From assembly GCA_036725345.1 (NCBI GenBank), contig DAIMEJ010000021.1:1-38216 (forward strand): a stretch of 38,216 bases of DNA, given 5' to 3'. A program made the position numbers and the translations under genes. Shown here piece after piece: positions 31,862 to 38,167 of the stretch. The DNA comes from JAPLJU01 sp036725345. Lineage in GTDB: Bacteria > Desulfobacterota > Syntrophia > Syntrophales > UBA2192. Numbering within the stretch: the stretch's first letter is position 1; the number at the start of each line of letters is the position of its first letter. The notes beneath the pieces are model-generated. The model ran no database searches. It was given only the letters and a program-made list of their open reading frames with translations, and was not told where the DNA came from.

Positions 31862-32554
31862 TCAAAGCGTCGGCGCATGGTTCCTCGGGATGACGCTGGT
31901 CGAGTAGATGAGCCGCCTCCTCTGGTTCGTGTTCGGGTCCACGTGCTCCGTCTCGACGGCGAGGGTGATATCGATCCTCCGGATGTCCGGGATGCTGCCC
32001 GGAAGGCTCGCAGCCGCGATCTCCGTGCCGGTGCCGTTGAAATACCGGAACACGGATATGTTCAGGTCGTTGTTGATCACCCGGACGGTCCGCTGGTTCA
32101 CGTTGGCGACGGCATCCCCCAGGAAGGGCTGGGCGCCGCCGCAATTCGTACTCCGGGTGATTCGCTGATTCGCCGTATCGTAGGCATAGCGGATGATCTC
32201 GTTGGCGTTGTCGCCGATAATGGAGTTTTCACTGATATCCATCTGAACGGTGATGTCATTGATCGTGGCTTCCTGGATGCCGCGGTAAGCTGGTACCGCC
32301 GCGGCACCGTCACAGCGCGGCGGCCACGGGTTCAGGGCAAAATTCGGGTTGTAGGAAGCCATGCGTATTTCCGTGGACATGAGTTCCAGGGCAGCACGGG
32401 CGTCCTCGAGTGCCGTGACCTTACGCTCCACGGCTACGGAAGATCGGTAGCCGAAGGTCACGGCCGTGTAGATGGCGGCGATCAGAATGATACCCGCACC
32501 GATGGCGGCCAGAAGTTCGACGAGTGTGAATCCTCTTTTATTTCTCATAGGCAT
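31862..32554 (-). CDS. pilW: PilW-like minor pilin
   Basis: 230 residues. Class III-type prepilin leader MPMRNKRG|FTLVELLAAIGAGIILIAAIYTAV with cleavage after Gly8 and the conserved Glu5 of the mature protein. The body (about 35-230) has ALEDARAALELMSTEIRMASYNP, typical of PilW, and two cysteines that may form a disulfide. Starts 2 bp after the pilV stop (TAGGCATG), so it is probably translationally coupled; no separate ribosome site. Confidence 0.85.
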   Translation of the reverse strand: MPMRNKRGFTLVELLAAIGAGIILIAAIYTAVTFGYRSSVAVERKVTALEDARAALELMSTEIRMASYNPNFALNPWPPRCDGAAAVPAYRGIQEATINDITVQMDISENSIIGDNANEIIRYAYDTANQRITRSTNCGGAQPFLGDAVANVNQRTVRVINNDLNISVFRYFNGTGTEIAAASLPGSIPDIRRIDITLAVETEHVDPNTNQRRRLIYSTSVIPRNHAPTL

Positions 32555-32556
32555 GC

Positions 32557-33006
32557 CTATATTCGTCCCGCTGCCACAGGGCATCCTTCGGGAAAGCGGA
32601 AACGCTCCTGCATCGTGACGAAAATGGTCTCGGCGATTCCGTTGTTGTTGCCGGGCCAGGTCACCCGCACGGTGACCGTGTAGAGGCCGGCGCCGTTATT
32701 CGCGACGTTCGTCTGCACCTGGTACGGGATGTCACCCTGCTGGGCGGTCCCGGCGCCGCTGGTGAAAACGGTCCTGGTCCCGCTGGGCGGCACCGCGTTG
32801 CAGGGGTTCATGATCAGCATTTCAGTGGTTTCGAGCTCCTCGTGAAGGATGCCCGCGGCCCTCCCCATTAAATCCGATCTGCCCGAGGCCCTCCAGGCCG
32901 TCGGGTGCATGGAAAGAAGAGCCAAGATGCCCACGGCCGTGATGAACGCGGCGATCATGAGTTCCGCCAGGGTAATCCCCCGCTTATTGCATATTAAACT
33001 CAGCAT
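32557..33006 (-). CDS. pilV: PilV-like minor pilin
   Basis: 149 residues. Leader MLSLICNKRG|ITLAELMIAAFITAVGILALLSM with Glu5 of the mature form. The central part GRAAGILHEELETTEMLIMNPCNA is typical of PilV. Overlaps the end of fimT by 23 nt, again indicating coupled translation. Processing would be by the prepilin peptidase encoded upstream at 34027-34803. Confidence 0.85.
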   Translation of the reverse strand: MLSLICNKRGITLAELMIAAFITAVGILALLSMHPTAWRASGRSDLMGRAAGILHEELETTEMLIMNPCNAVPPSGTRTVFTSGAGTAQQGDIPYQVQTNVANNGAGLYTVTVRVTWPGNNNGIAETIFVTMQERFRFPEGCPVAAGRI

Positions 33007-33445
33007 AAGCTCTTCCCGTGATGTTGACTGTTATGGTCGCCTGCGATCCCCGGTTGTTCTGGAGTATCACCGTCCCGTTGGTGGAGGTGCCCCTCGGCTG
33101 GAAGGTCATGGTCGGACCGCCCCCAAAAAAATTGGCGTTCGTGATGACAATATCCTGGCTGAAAGACGCAAGCGTCTTGACCGTGTTCCCCTCGGGCGTG
33201 GTCAGTACGAAACTGTTCGCCCCGGCATTGAAAGTGATCTGGCAGTCGGCACCCCGGTTCATGGCCGTTTCCTTCATGACGGCGATGTCCGTTGTGATGT
33301 CCCTCGTCGCGGCCTTGAGATGGCCGTTTTCAGCGAATCTCAGGATATTGGGTACAGCTGCGAGACAGAGGATTGAAAACAAGCCGATTGTCACCATGAG
33401 CTCTACGAGCGAAAAACCCTTATTCCCCGGTCTCATTCTCTCCAT
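32984..33445 (-). CDS. fimT: GspH/FimT-type minor pilin
   Basis: 153 residues. Leader MERMRPGNKG|FSLVELMVTIGLFSILCLAAVPNI with Glu5 of the mature protein, then the GspH/FimT C-terminal domain (about 45-153). Two starts are possible, ATG 33445 and ATG 33436. First gene of the minor pilin operon. Upstream are a sigma54-like box (33504-33520), a 39-codon reading frame and a GEMM riboswitch. Confidence 0.85.
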   Translation of the reverse strand: MERMRPGNKGFSLVELMVTIGLFSILCLAAVPNILRFAENGHLKAATRDITTDIAVMKETAMNRGADCQITFNAGANSFVLTTPEGNTVKTLASFSQDIVITNANFFGGGPTMTFQPRGTSTNGTVILQNNRGSQATITVNITGRAYAEFNMQ

Positions 33446-33503
33446 ACCCGCCCTAACACGAAAGGAATTGACATTGAGCACGCTTGCCCCGGAATGAATA
33501 CCC

Positions 33504-33520
33504 GAGCAAAAACCATGCCG
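33504..33520 (-). promoter_or_regulatory. sigma54-like promoter box before fimT
   Basis: Minus strand CGGCATGGTTTTTGCTC: the -24 GG and -12 GC are 10 nt apart as sigma54 requires, with GGCA and TTGCT matching consensus. Transcription would start near 33494, giving a 49-nt leader. Pilin genes are often sigma54/PilR-dependent. Candidate only. Confidence 0.4.
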
Positions 33521-33532
33521 TCCGATGCAGCC

Positions 33533-33565
33533 GCCCGGCACGCCTTCACGGTTAAAGTGCCGGGC
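33533..33565. repeat. 9-bp inverted repeat between the small ORF and fimT
   Basis: GCCCGGCAC (33533-33541) and GTGCCGGGC (33557-33565) form a perfect 9-bp stem with a 15-nt loop, just after the small ORF stop and before the sigma54-like box. No T tract follows on the minus strand, so it may be an mRNA end-stabilising hairpin or a factor-dependent stop. Confidence 0.6.
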
Positions 33566-33598
33566 TTTAAAAGGGGTTGCGATCTCCACATCGCCCGG

Positions 33599-33718
33599 TC
33601 AGGGCGCGGAGCATCTCTTTTTTAATTCCTGTATGAACAAGGCGGCAGGAGCTGTCGAAAACAGGGAGGCGGAAGAGAGGATCAACGTGAGCACCCGAAA
33701 GAGACGAAATAGCAGCAC
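33599..33718 (-). CDS. possible 39-residue secreted peptide under riboswitch control
   Basis: GTG start at 33718 with GGAGG ending 7 nt upstream, TGA at 33601-33599. The peptide starts MLLFRLFRVLTLILSSASLF: two arginines, a hydrophobic core, then STAPAAL, which looks like a signal peptidase site, leaving a short basic tail (about 12 residues, with KKRC). No family is recognised. It lies wholly between the GEMM aptamer and fimT. Its Shine-Dalgarno region GAGGTGC (33729-33723) is exactly complementary to GCACCTC (33781-33775) directly 3' of the aptamer. Third-position GC is about 64%, acceptable but not decisive. It may instead be non-coding leader. Confidence 0.4.
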   Translation of the reverse strand: MLLFRLFRVLTLILSSASLFSTAPAALFIQELKKRCSAP

Positions 33719-33788
33719 CAGAGCACCTCCGCAGCTTCCATGGGCGCGTGAAGCACATCCATCGAACTCGATGAGAGGTGCCGTACTC

Positions 33789-33879
33789 GCCCGGCAACCC
33801 TGCCACCTTATCCACCCAGAGCGGACTTAGGCCAGCGGCTTTGCGCCCCACCCTTTCAGGTGGTTTGCCTTTTTCAGGC
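33789..33879 (-). promoter_or_regulatory. GEMM-I cyclic dinucleotide riboswitch
   Basis: Reading the minus strand: P1 strand GCCTG (33879-33875), AAAAAGGCAAACC, stem CCACCT/GGGTGG closed by a GAAA tetraloop, GGCGCAAAGCC, tetraloop receptor GCTGGCCTAAG, the second helix, and GGTGGCAGGGTTGCC, ending with P1 strand CGGGC (33793-33789). All core GEMM-I elements are present and in order. By my alignment the position equivalent to G20 of the Vibrio Vc2 RNA is G, which fits c-di-GMP; some deltaproteobacterial members bind cyclic AMP-GMP instead. It precedes the minor pilin and PilY1 genes, whose products mediate surface attachment. Confidence 0.94.
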
Positions 33880-33901
33880 CTTTGTAAAAACTGTATCTTA
33901 T

Positions 33902-33930
33902 TAATAAGTTTGAATAAATTCAGGGCTCAA
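33902..33930 (-). promoter_or_regulatory. predicted promoter of the riboswitch transcript
   Basis: Minus strand: -35 TTGAGC (33930-33925), 17-bp spacer, -10 TTATTA (33907-33902); TATTAA at 18-bp spacing is an alternative. Transcription would start near 33894, just ahead of the aptamer. Confidence 0.45.
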
Positions 33931-34026
33931 TTCTTTCTCGAGAGTAATATCGGATTTATGACGAAATTCTTGAGGGGAAAAAGGGGGATATTTGAAGATT
34001 CTGCGCGCTAAAACTGGCGGAATTTC

Positions 34027-34803
34027 CTACGGGGCGAAACGACCTGTCAAAATGAAGGTCATGAAGGCCTCCCCCCAGAATAGGTAGGCCACGGCAGCGG
34101 CGGAAAGGAAGGGACCGTAAGGAATGGCGGCCCGGAACCCTTTACGCTGAGCGGCAAGAACGGCCACCCCCACGAGGGCGCCGAAGAGGGAACTCACAAA
34201 AACGATAAAAAACAGGGACTTCCAGCCGAGAAAGGCCCCCATCATGGCAAGCAACTTGATATCCCCTCCCCCCATACCTTCGCGCCTGGTCAGAAACTGA
34301 TAGACGACGGCCACCAGGAAGAGGAACCCGCCGCCGATGACGACACCCAGGAGGGCGTCAAGGAAGGGGACACCCATGACGAAAACGGCCACGATGAGGC
34401 AGACGGGAATCCCCGGCAGCGAGATGACATCGGGGATGATCTGATGCTCCAGGTCAATGAAGGCCACGACGATCAGGGCGCAGACAAAAGCAAAGGCCGC
34501 GGGGTACTGCCACGAAAAGCCGTACTTCAGATACAGGGCCAGGGAGAGGAGGGCCGTTATCGCCTCCACTACGGGATACTGCACGGATATCCTGCCCCCG
34601 CAGTCACGGCATTTCCCCCTGAGGAGCAAGTAACTCAAAATCGGAAGGTTGTCGAACCATCGGATGGCATGGCCGCATGCGGGACAATGGGATGAGGGAA
34701 AGACGATGGACTTCTCCTGCGGCACGCGCCAGATGCAGACATTTAAAAAGCTGCCGATAGCCGCACCCACGATGAAGAAAAAAACCTTCCAGTATAAATC
34801 CAT
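34027..34803 (-). CDS. pilD: prepilin peptidase / N-methyltransferase PilD
   Basis: 258 residues. Polytopic inner-membrane protease that cleaves prepilins after Gly and methylates the new N-terminus. N-terminal methyltransferase-like part GAAIGSFLNVCIWRVP (about 13-28) and two CxxC pairs (HCPACG, KCRDCG) forming the zinc site. Catalytic aspartates are seen in FIDLEHQIIPD (first) and GMGGGDIKLLAMMGAFLGW (second, GxGD type). About seven further hydrophobic helices. ATG 34803 chosen; TTG 34812 has a closer AGG but is less usual. It lies upstream of the riboswitch and processes the pilins encoded after it. Confidence 0.95.
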   Translation of the reverse strand: MDLYWKVFFFIVGAAIGSFLNVCIWRVPQEKSIVFPSSHCPACGHAIRWFDNLPILSYLLLRGKCRDCGGRISVQYPVVEAITALLSLALYLKYGFSWQYPAAFAFVCALIVVAFIDLEHQIIPDVISLPGIPVCLIVAVFVMGVPFLDALLGVVIGGGFLFLVAVVYQFLTRREGMGGGDIKLLAMMGAFLGWKSLFFIVFVSSLFGALVGVAVLAAQRKGFRAAIPYGPFLSAAAVAYLFWGEAFMTFILTGRFAP

Positions 34804-34895
34804 GAGAAACAATGAACCTGCCGCGCGCGAATCATCGTTCGGGAGCCGTTATCGGCAGTCAAGGGCCGATCTTGAGCCTCCCGCCCGCTTTTTCA

Positions 34896-35351
34896 TCAAC
34901 CGTCCTTGCGGTCCCAGTCGTAGGGGATGTCGTTTTCACGGGGATCGACCCGGTATTCGTCGGGCTCCTTGTAATGGTACATCTCCGTGGGGGTGTTGAT
35001 CACCACGGCCTCTTCGGTGGATATGCATTTGAAACCGTGAAAGACAAGGGGCGGGATGTGGACGAGAACGGGGTTGTGAACGCCTGCGAAGATTTCGTTG
35101 ACTTCACCGAAGGTCTTCGAATCCCGGCGGCTGTCATAGAGGACGATCTTCATCATCCCCCTGATCACCGCCATGTTGTCCGACTGTTTCTTGTGGTAGT
35201 GCCACGCCTTGACGACACCCGGGTAGGCCGTGGTCATGTAGACCTGGCCGAACTGCGTGAAGAACTCGTCGTCCCTGCGCAGGATCTCCATGAGCCTCCC
35301 CCGCTCGTCGGGGATGACCCGAAGCTTCTTGATCTTGACACCGTCGATCAT
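34896..35351 (-). CDS. dTDP-4-dehydrorhamnose 3,5-epimerase-like cupin
   Basis: 151 residues, shorter than true RmlC (about 180). Seen: VIPDERGRLMEILRRDD, VVKAWHYHKKQSDNMAVIRGMMKIVLYD with the catalytic-type histidine (HYH), and IPPLVFHGFKCIS, the cupin core; the C-terminal EYRVDPRENDIPYDW replaces the longer RmlC tail. It probably epimerises or isomerises a nucleotide-keto sugar; the exact product is uncertain. ATG 35351 has GAGG 5 nt upstream and gives the family N-terminus; an open frame continues to 35423 but only translates the repeat DNA. Confidence 0.82.
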   Translation of the reverse strand: MIDGVKIKKLRVIPDERGRLMEILRRDDEFFTQFGQVYMTTAYPGVVKAWHYHKKQSDNMAVIRGMMKIVLYDSRRDSKTFGEVNEIFAGVHNPVLVHIPPLVFHGFKCISTEEAVVINTPTEMYHYKEPDEYRVDPRENDIPYDWDRKDG

Positions 35352-35360
35352 ATTCGCCTC

Positions 35361-35420
35361 TCTATTCGGTCTGTCCGGTCTGTCCAGCCTTTTCGGTCTA
35401 TCCTGTCTGTTCCTTCTTGC
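35361..35420. repeat. degenerate 9-bp tandem repeats
   Basis: On the plus strand six consecutive 9-mers start at 35361: TCTATTCGG, TCTGTCCGG, TCTGTCCAG, CCTTTTCGG, TCTATCCTG, TCTGTTCCT (to 35414). Consensus TCTGTCCGG. They lie in the rmlA/rmlC-like spacer. Confidence 0.8.
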
Positions 35421-35490
35421 CACTCACCACTCTGCACTCTTCACAATCTTTATTGCTCACCACTCACAGCTCGCCACTCGCCACTATATT
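35421..35490. repeat. degenerate 7-bp tandem repeats
   Basis: Directly after the 9-mers, 7-mers continue from 35421: CACTCAC, CACTCTG, CACTCTT, CACAATC, then TTTATTG, CTCACCA, CTCACAG, CTCGCCA, CTCGCCA, CTATATT. The array runs up to the rmlA stop at 35484. Confidence 0.8.
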
Positions 35491-36212
35491 TTATTGGCTC
35501 CCGTCTTCGCCACCATGTTTCCGGCATACTGGAGGGACTCGAAGGTCCCCGCGTCGGTCCACCACCCCTCCAGGGCCTCCCAGGTCAGCGTCCCTTCCCG
35601 GATGTAGTGGTTGTTCACGTCGGTGATCTCGAGCTCGCCGCGGTGAGAAGGCTTCAGCGTCTTGATCACGTCGAAGACGGTCCCGTCGTACATGTATATC
35701 CCTATGACGGCAAAGTTCGATGCCGGCACGGCCGGTTTCTCGTCAATCCGGACGATCTGGTCTGTCTCGAAGGCGGGGACGCCGAATCGCTGGGGGTCCG
35801 GCACTTCCTTGAGGATGATCTTGGCCCCCCTCTCCTGCCTTTTGAAGTCCTCCACGGCTTTGAGGACATTCCCCTCGATGATGTTGTCGCCCAGCACGAC
35901 GGCGATCTTGTCCCGATCGGCAAAGTGTTCCGCGAGGCCGAGGGCCGCCGCGATCCCCCCCTCCCCTTCCTGGTAGGTGTAATTCAGGTGCTTGAGACCG
36001 AAGTCATGCCCGTTGCCCAGGAGCCTCAGGAAATCCCCGGCGTTGTTTCCGCCTGTAACGATGAGAATATCCCTGATCCCGGCATTGACGAGGGTCCGGA
36101 TGGGATAATAGATCATGGGCTCCTTGAAAACAGGGAGCAGGTGCTTGTTGGTCACCCGCGTGAGCGGGTAGAGGCGCGTCCCGAGACCGCCTGCGAGTAC
36201 GATGCCTTTCAT
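35484..36212 (-). CDS. rmlA: glucose-1-phosphate thymidylyltransferase
   Basis: 242 residues, the short form of RmlA. Makes dTDP-glucose from dTTP and glucose-1-phosphate, the first step to dTDP-rhamnose and related sugars. N-terminal GIVLAGGLGTRLYPLTRVTNKHLLPVFKEPMIYYPI (3-38) carries the nucleotide-binding GGxGTRL; VVLGDNIIEGN (about 105-115), EVPDPQRFGVPAFE and GTFESL near the C-terminus are typical. ATG 36212 follows GGAAGGCG. The downstream epimerase-like gene is on the same strand; no rmlB or rmlD is present here. Confidence 0.93.
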   Translation of the reverse strand: MKGIVLAGGLGTRLYPLTRVTNKHLLPVFKEPMIYYPIRTLVNAGIRDILIVTGGNNAGDFLRLLGNGHDFGLKHLNYTYQEGEGGIAAALGLAEHFADRDKIAVVLGDNIIEGNVLKAVEDFKRQERGAKIILKEVPDPQRFGVPAFETDQIVRIDEKPAVPASNFAVIGIYMYDGTVFDVIKTLKPSHRGELEITDVNNHYIREGTLTWEALEGWWTDAGTFESLQYAGNMVAKTGANKI

Positions 36213-36340
36213 TTCGCCTTCCTTCCGGCTGATGCCGGCCCGTGATGCACGAGCCGGTAAAGCAGCTTCTCTTATAACAGGATCAGCCTTTCCCTCAACA
36301 AAATATTCTCCTCCGGCACCCCGCCCGACGCGAATCCGAC

Positions 36341-36370
36341 TTTACAGGACCCCGAGATTCAGTATATAAA
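36341..36370 (+). promoter_or_regulatory. predicted promoter of ribD
   Basis: -35 TTTACA (36341-36346) and overlapping -10 candidates TATATA (36363-36368, 16-bp spacer) and TATAAA (36365-36370, 18-bp). 67 bp ahead of ribD. The rest of the 224-bp rmlA/ribD spacer shows no gene and no FMN riboswitch. Confidence 0.45.
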
Positions 36371-36436
36371 ACACGGACGCCCCGCCGGCGGCCCCCGGAA
36401 AACCGCGGGAAGAATCAAATTTGCAAATGTCATTCC

Positions 36437-37621
36437 ATGATAAAGTCGAAAGCCGTGAAAACATCGATCCTCAAAGATGAATTCTATATGAAAATGGCAC
36501 TTAATCTCGCCCGGAAAGGCGAGGGCGGGACCAGTCCCAACCCCATGGTGGGGGCGGTTATCGTCCGGGGCGACCGGGTCATCGGCCGGGGTTACCACCG
36601 GGCGTTCGGCGACAAGCATGCCGAGATCCGGGCGATCGAAAGCGCTTCCGGAAATCTCCGCGGAACAACCTTTTACATCACCCTCGAGCCCTGCAGCCAC
36701 TTCGGGAAAACCCCGCCCTGCGTGGACCGGCTCCTGGAGGTGAGGCCATCGAGAGTCGTCGTCGGATCGGCGGATCCCAACCCCCGCGTGTCCGGCAAAG
36801 GCATCCGGCTCCTCAGGCGTCACGGCATCAAGGTCACCACGGGGATCCTCGAGGAGGAATGCCGCCGGCTGAACGAGGTCTTTTTCAAGTACATGACGAC
36901 GGGTTACCCCTTTGTCACCGTTAAATACGCCCAGACGCTGGACGGGAGAATCGCCACGCGCTCGGGTCGTTCCCGCTGGATCAGCTCTCCGCCCTCCCTG
37001 AAATATGCCCATCGGCTGAGAAGCCTCCACGACGGCATCCTCGTCGGCGCGGAAACGATCCTCAGGGACGACCCGGAACTCACCTGCCGGCTGGTGAAGG
37101 GGCGAAACCCCCGGCGCGTGATCGTCGATTCGTCACTCGGAATCCCCCTTTCCTCGAAGGTTTTCAGGGACCAGGACAGGGTGAACACCATGATCTTCAC
37201 AACGAATCACGGGCAGCAGGAGAAAAAGAAAGCCCTTGGGGAGAGAGGCGTGGATATACGCGTGGTCGCCGGCGACAAGGGGGGCCGCGTCGACCTCCGC
37301 GAGCTTCTGAAAACCCTCGGCCGGGAGGGAATATCCTCCGTGCTCGTCGAGGGCGGCTCGAGAATCATCACCTCTTTTCTGAAAGGAGGCCTGGCGGACC
37401 GGCTGGTCACCATCACGGCCCCGAAGATCCTCGGGAAGGGCATCGAGGCCGTCGGCGACCTCGGCATCGACGACCTGGACCGCGCGATCCGTCTGGACAT
37501 AAAAAAAACGATGCGAAGCGGCGATGATGTCATCCTCGACGCGAGAGTGAAAAAGGGGCCCCGGACTTCCGGGGGAAAACGCGCCGGGACCCCATGGCAT
37601 AAAATACCCGGGAAAGGATGA
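36437..37621 (+). CDS. ribD: bifunctional riboflavin deaminase/reductase RibD
   Basis: 394 residues. Performs two steps of riboflavin synthesis: deamination of the pyrimidine, then reduction of the ribosyl side chain. The deaminase domain (about 10-150) has SPNPMVGAVIV, HAEIRAI and TLEPCSHFGKTPPC, giving the zinc ligands His and two Cys. The reductase domain (about 155-375) has VTVKYAQTLDGRIATRSGRSRWIS, GAETILRDDPELTCR and EGGSRIITSFL. ATG 36437 lacks a clear ribosome site; the family would also tolerate a start a few codons later. No other rib genes are adjacent and no FMN riboswitch was seen; the nusG-like gene follows after 12 bp. Confidence 0.95.
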   Translation: MIKSKAVKTSILKDEFYMKMALNLARKGEGGTSPNPMVGAVIVRGDRVIGRGYHRAFGDKHAEIRAIESASGNLRGTTFYITLEPCSHFGKTPPCVDRLLEVRPSRVVVGSADPNPRVSGKGIRLLRRHGIKVTTGILEEECRRLNEVFFKYMTTGYPFVTVKYAQTLDGRIATRSGRSRWISSPPSLKYAHRLRSLHDGILVGAETILRDDPELTCRLVKGRNPRRVIVDSSLGIPLSSKVFRDQDRVNTMIFTTNHGQQEKKKALGERGVDIRVVAGDKGGRVDLRELLKTLGREGISSVLVEGGSRIITSFLKGGLADRLVTITAPKILGKGIEAVGDLGIDDLDRAIRLDIKKTMRSGDDVILDARVKKGPRTSGGKRAGTPWHKIPGKG

Positions 37622-37633
37622 TCAACGGGAACG

Positions 37634-38137
37634 ATGGCCTGGTATGCCGTGCACACGCGGAGTCGACATGAAGGGAAGGCCTGCCTGGGGTTGACACAGA
37701 AGTCCATCCACACGTTCCTTCCCCTCATCGAGGTGTGGAGCAAACGAAAAGACCGGCGGAAGCGAATCCAGCTCCCCATGTTCCCCGGCTATCTATTCGT
37801 GGAGCTCCCCGTCGTCGACAACACCGTAAGGCTTGAAATCCTCAAGACCTTCGGTGTGGTGAAGATCCTCGGCAAGCCTCGGGGGGCGGAACCCATCGCG
37901 GTGCCCGACGAGAAGATCGACGCCATCAAGCGACTCATCGAATCGAAAGTGGAAATACAGCACTACACCTATCCGAAGGTGGGGGAAGGGGCGAGGATCA
38001 CCGATGGCCCCTTCCGGGGGATCGAGGGTGTCGTGATCCGGACGGATCTGAAGAAAGACCTCTTCGTGATATCCATCGACATGTTGCAGCGCTCTGTGGC
38101 GATCGAGATAAAGGGGTTCCAGATCGATAAATTATGA
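37634..38137 (+). CDS. NusG-family transcription antiterminator (NusG paralogue)
   Basis: 167 residues. NusG N-terminal domain (1-110) with MAWYAVHTRSRHEGKA, FLPLIEVWSKRKDRRKR and PMFPGYLFVELP, followed by a KOW domain (about 115-165) with VGEGARITDGPFRGIEGVVIR. Shorter linker and the polysaccharide context distinguish it from housekeeping NusG; it resembles UpxY/LoaP/RfaH-type specialised factors that help RNA polymerase pass terminators in long polysaccharide operons. Which subgroup it belongs to cannot be decided here. It starts 12 bp after ribD, and a terminator-like hairpin follows the stop within 15 bp. Confidence 0.88.
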   Translation: MAWYAVHTRSRHEGKACLGLTQKSIHTFLPLIEVWSKRKDRRKRIQLPMFPGYLFVELPVVDNTVRLEILKTFGVVKILGKPRGAEPIAVPDEKIDAIKRLIESKVEIQHYTYPKVGEGARITDGPFRGIEGVVIRTDLKKDLFVISIDMLQRSVAIEIKGFQIDKL

Positions 38138-38141
38138 CATC

Positions 38142-38167
38142 GCAGTCTATTGGACTGCTCCAATTTT
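38142..38167 (+). promoter_or_regulatory. overlapping alternative hairpins after the NusG paralogue
   Basis: Hairpin A: GCAGTC (38142-38147) with GACTGC (38153-38158). Hairpin B: ATTGGA (38149-38154) with TCCAAT (38159-38164), tetraloop CTGC, followed by TTT (38165-38167), terminator-like. They share bases 38153-38154, so they exclude each other. The stems are short (6 bp). Confidence 0.4.

Noticed and set aside
33567..33851. 94-codon frame on the minus strand across the riboswitch
   Set aside because: Most of it translates the structured aptamer, the start lacks a ribosome site, and no conserved sequence is seen. The 39-codon frame in another register is the better candidate.
35352..35423. 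N-terminal extension of the epimerase-like protein rich in Arg/Asp/Pro
   Set aside because: It is only the 9-bp repeat DNA read in frame (a 3-residue period). The family start and a good ribosome site are at 35351.
36213..36436. FMN riboswitch before ribD
   Set aside because: The conserved FMN aptamer segments (AGGGGCAGGG-like, CCGAC and others) are absent in the divergent spacer.
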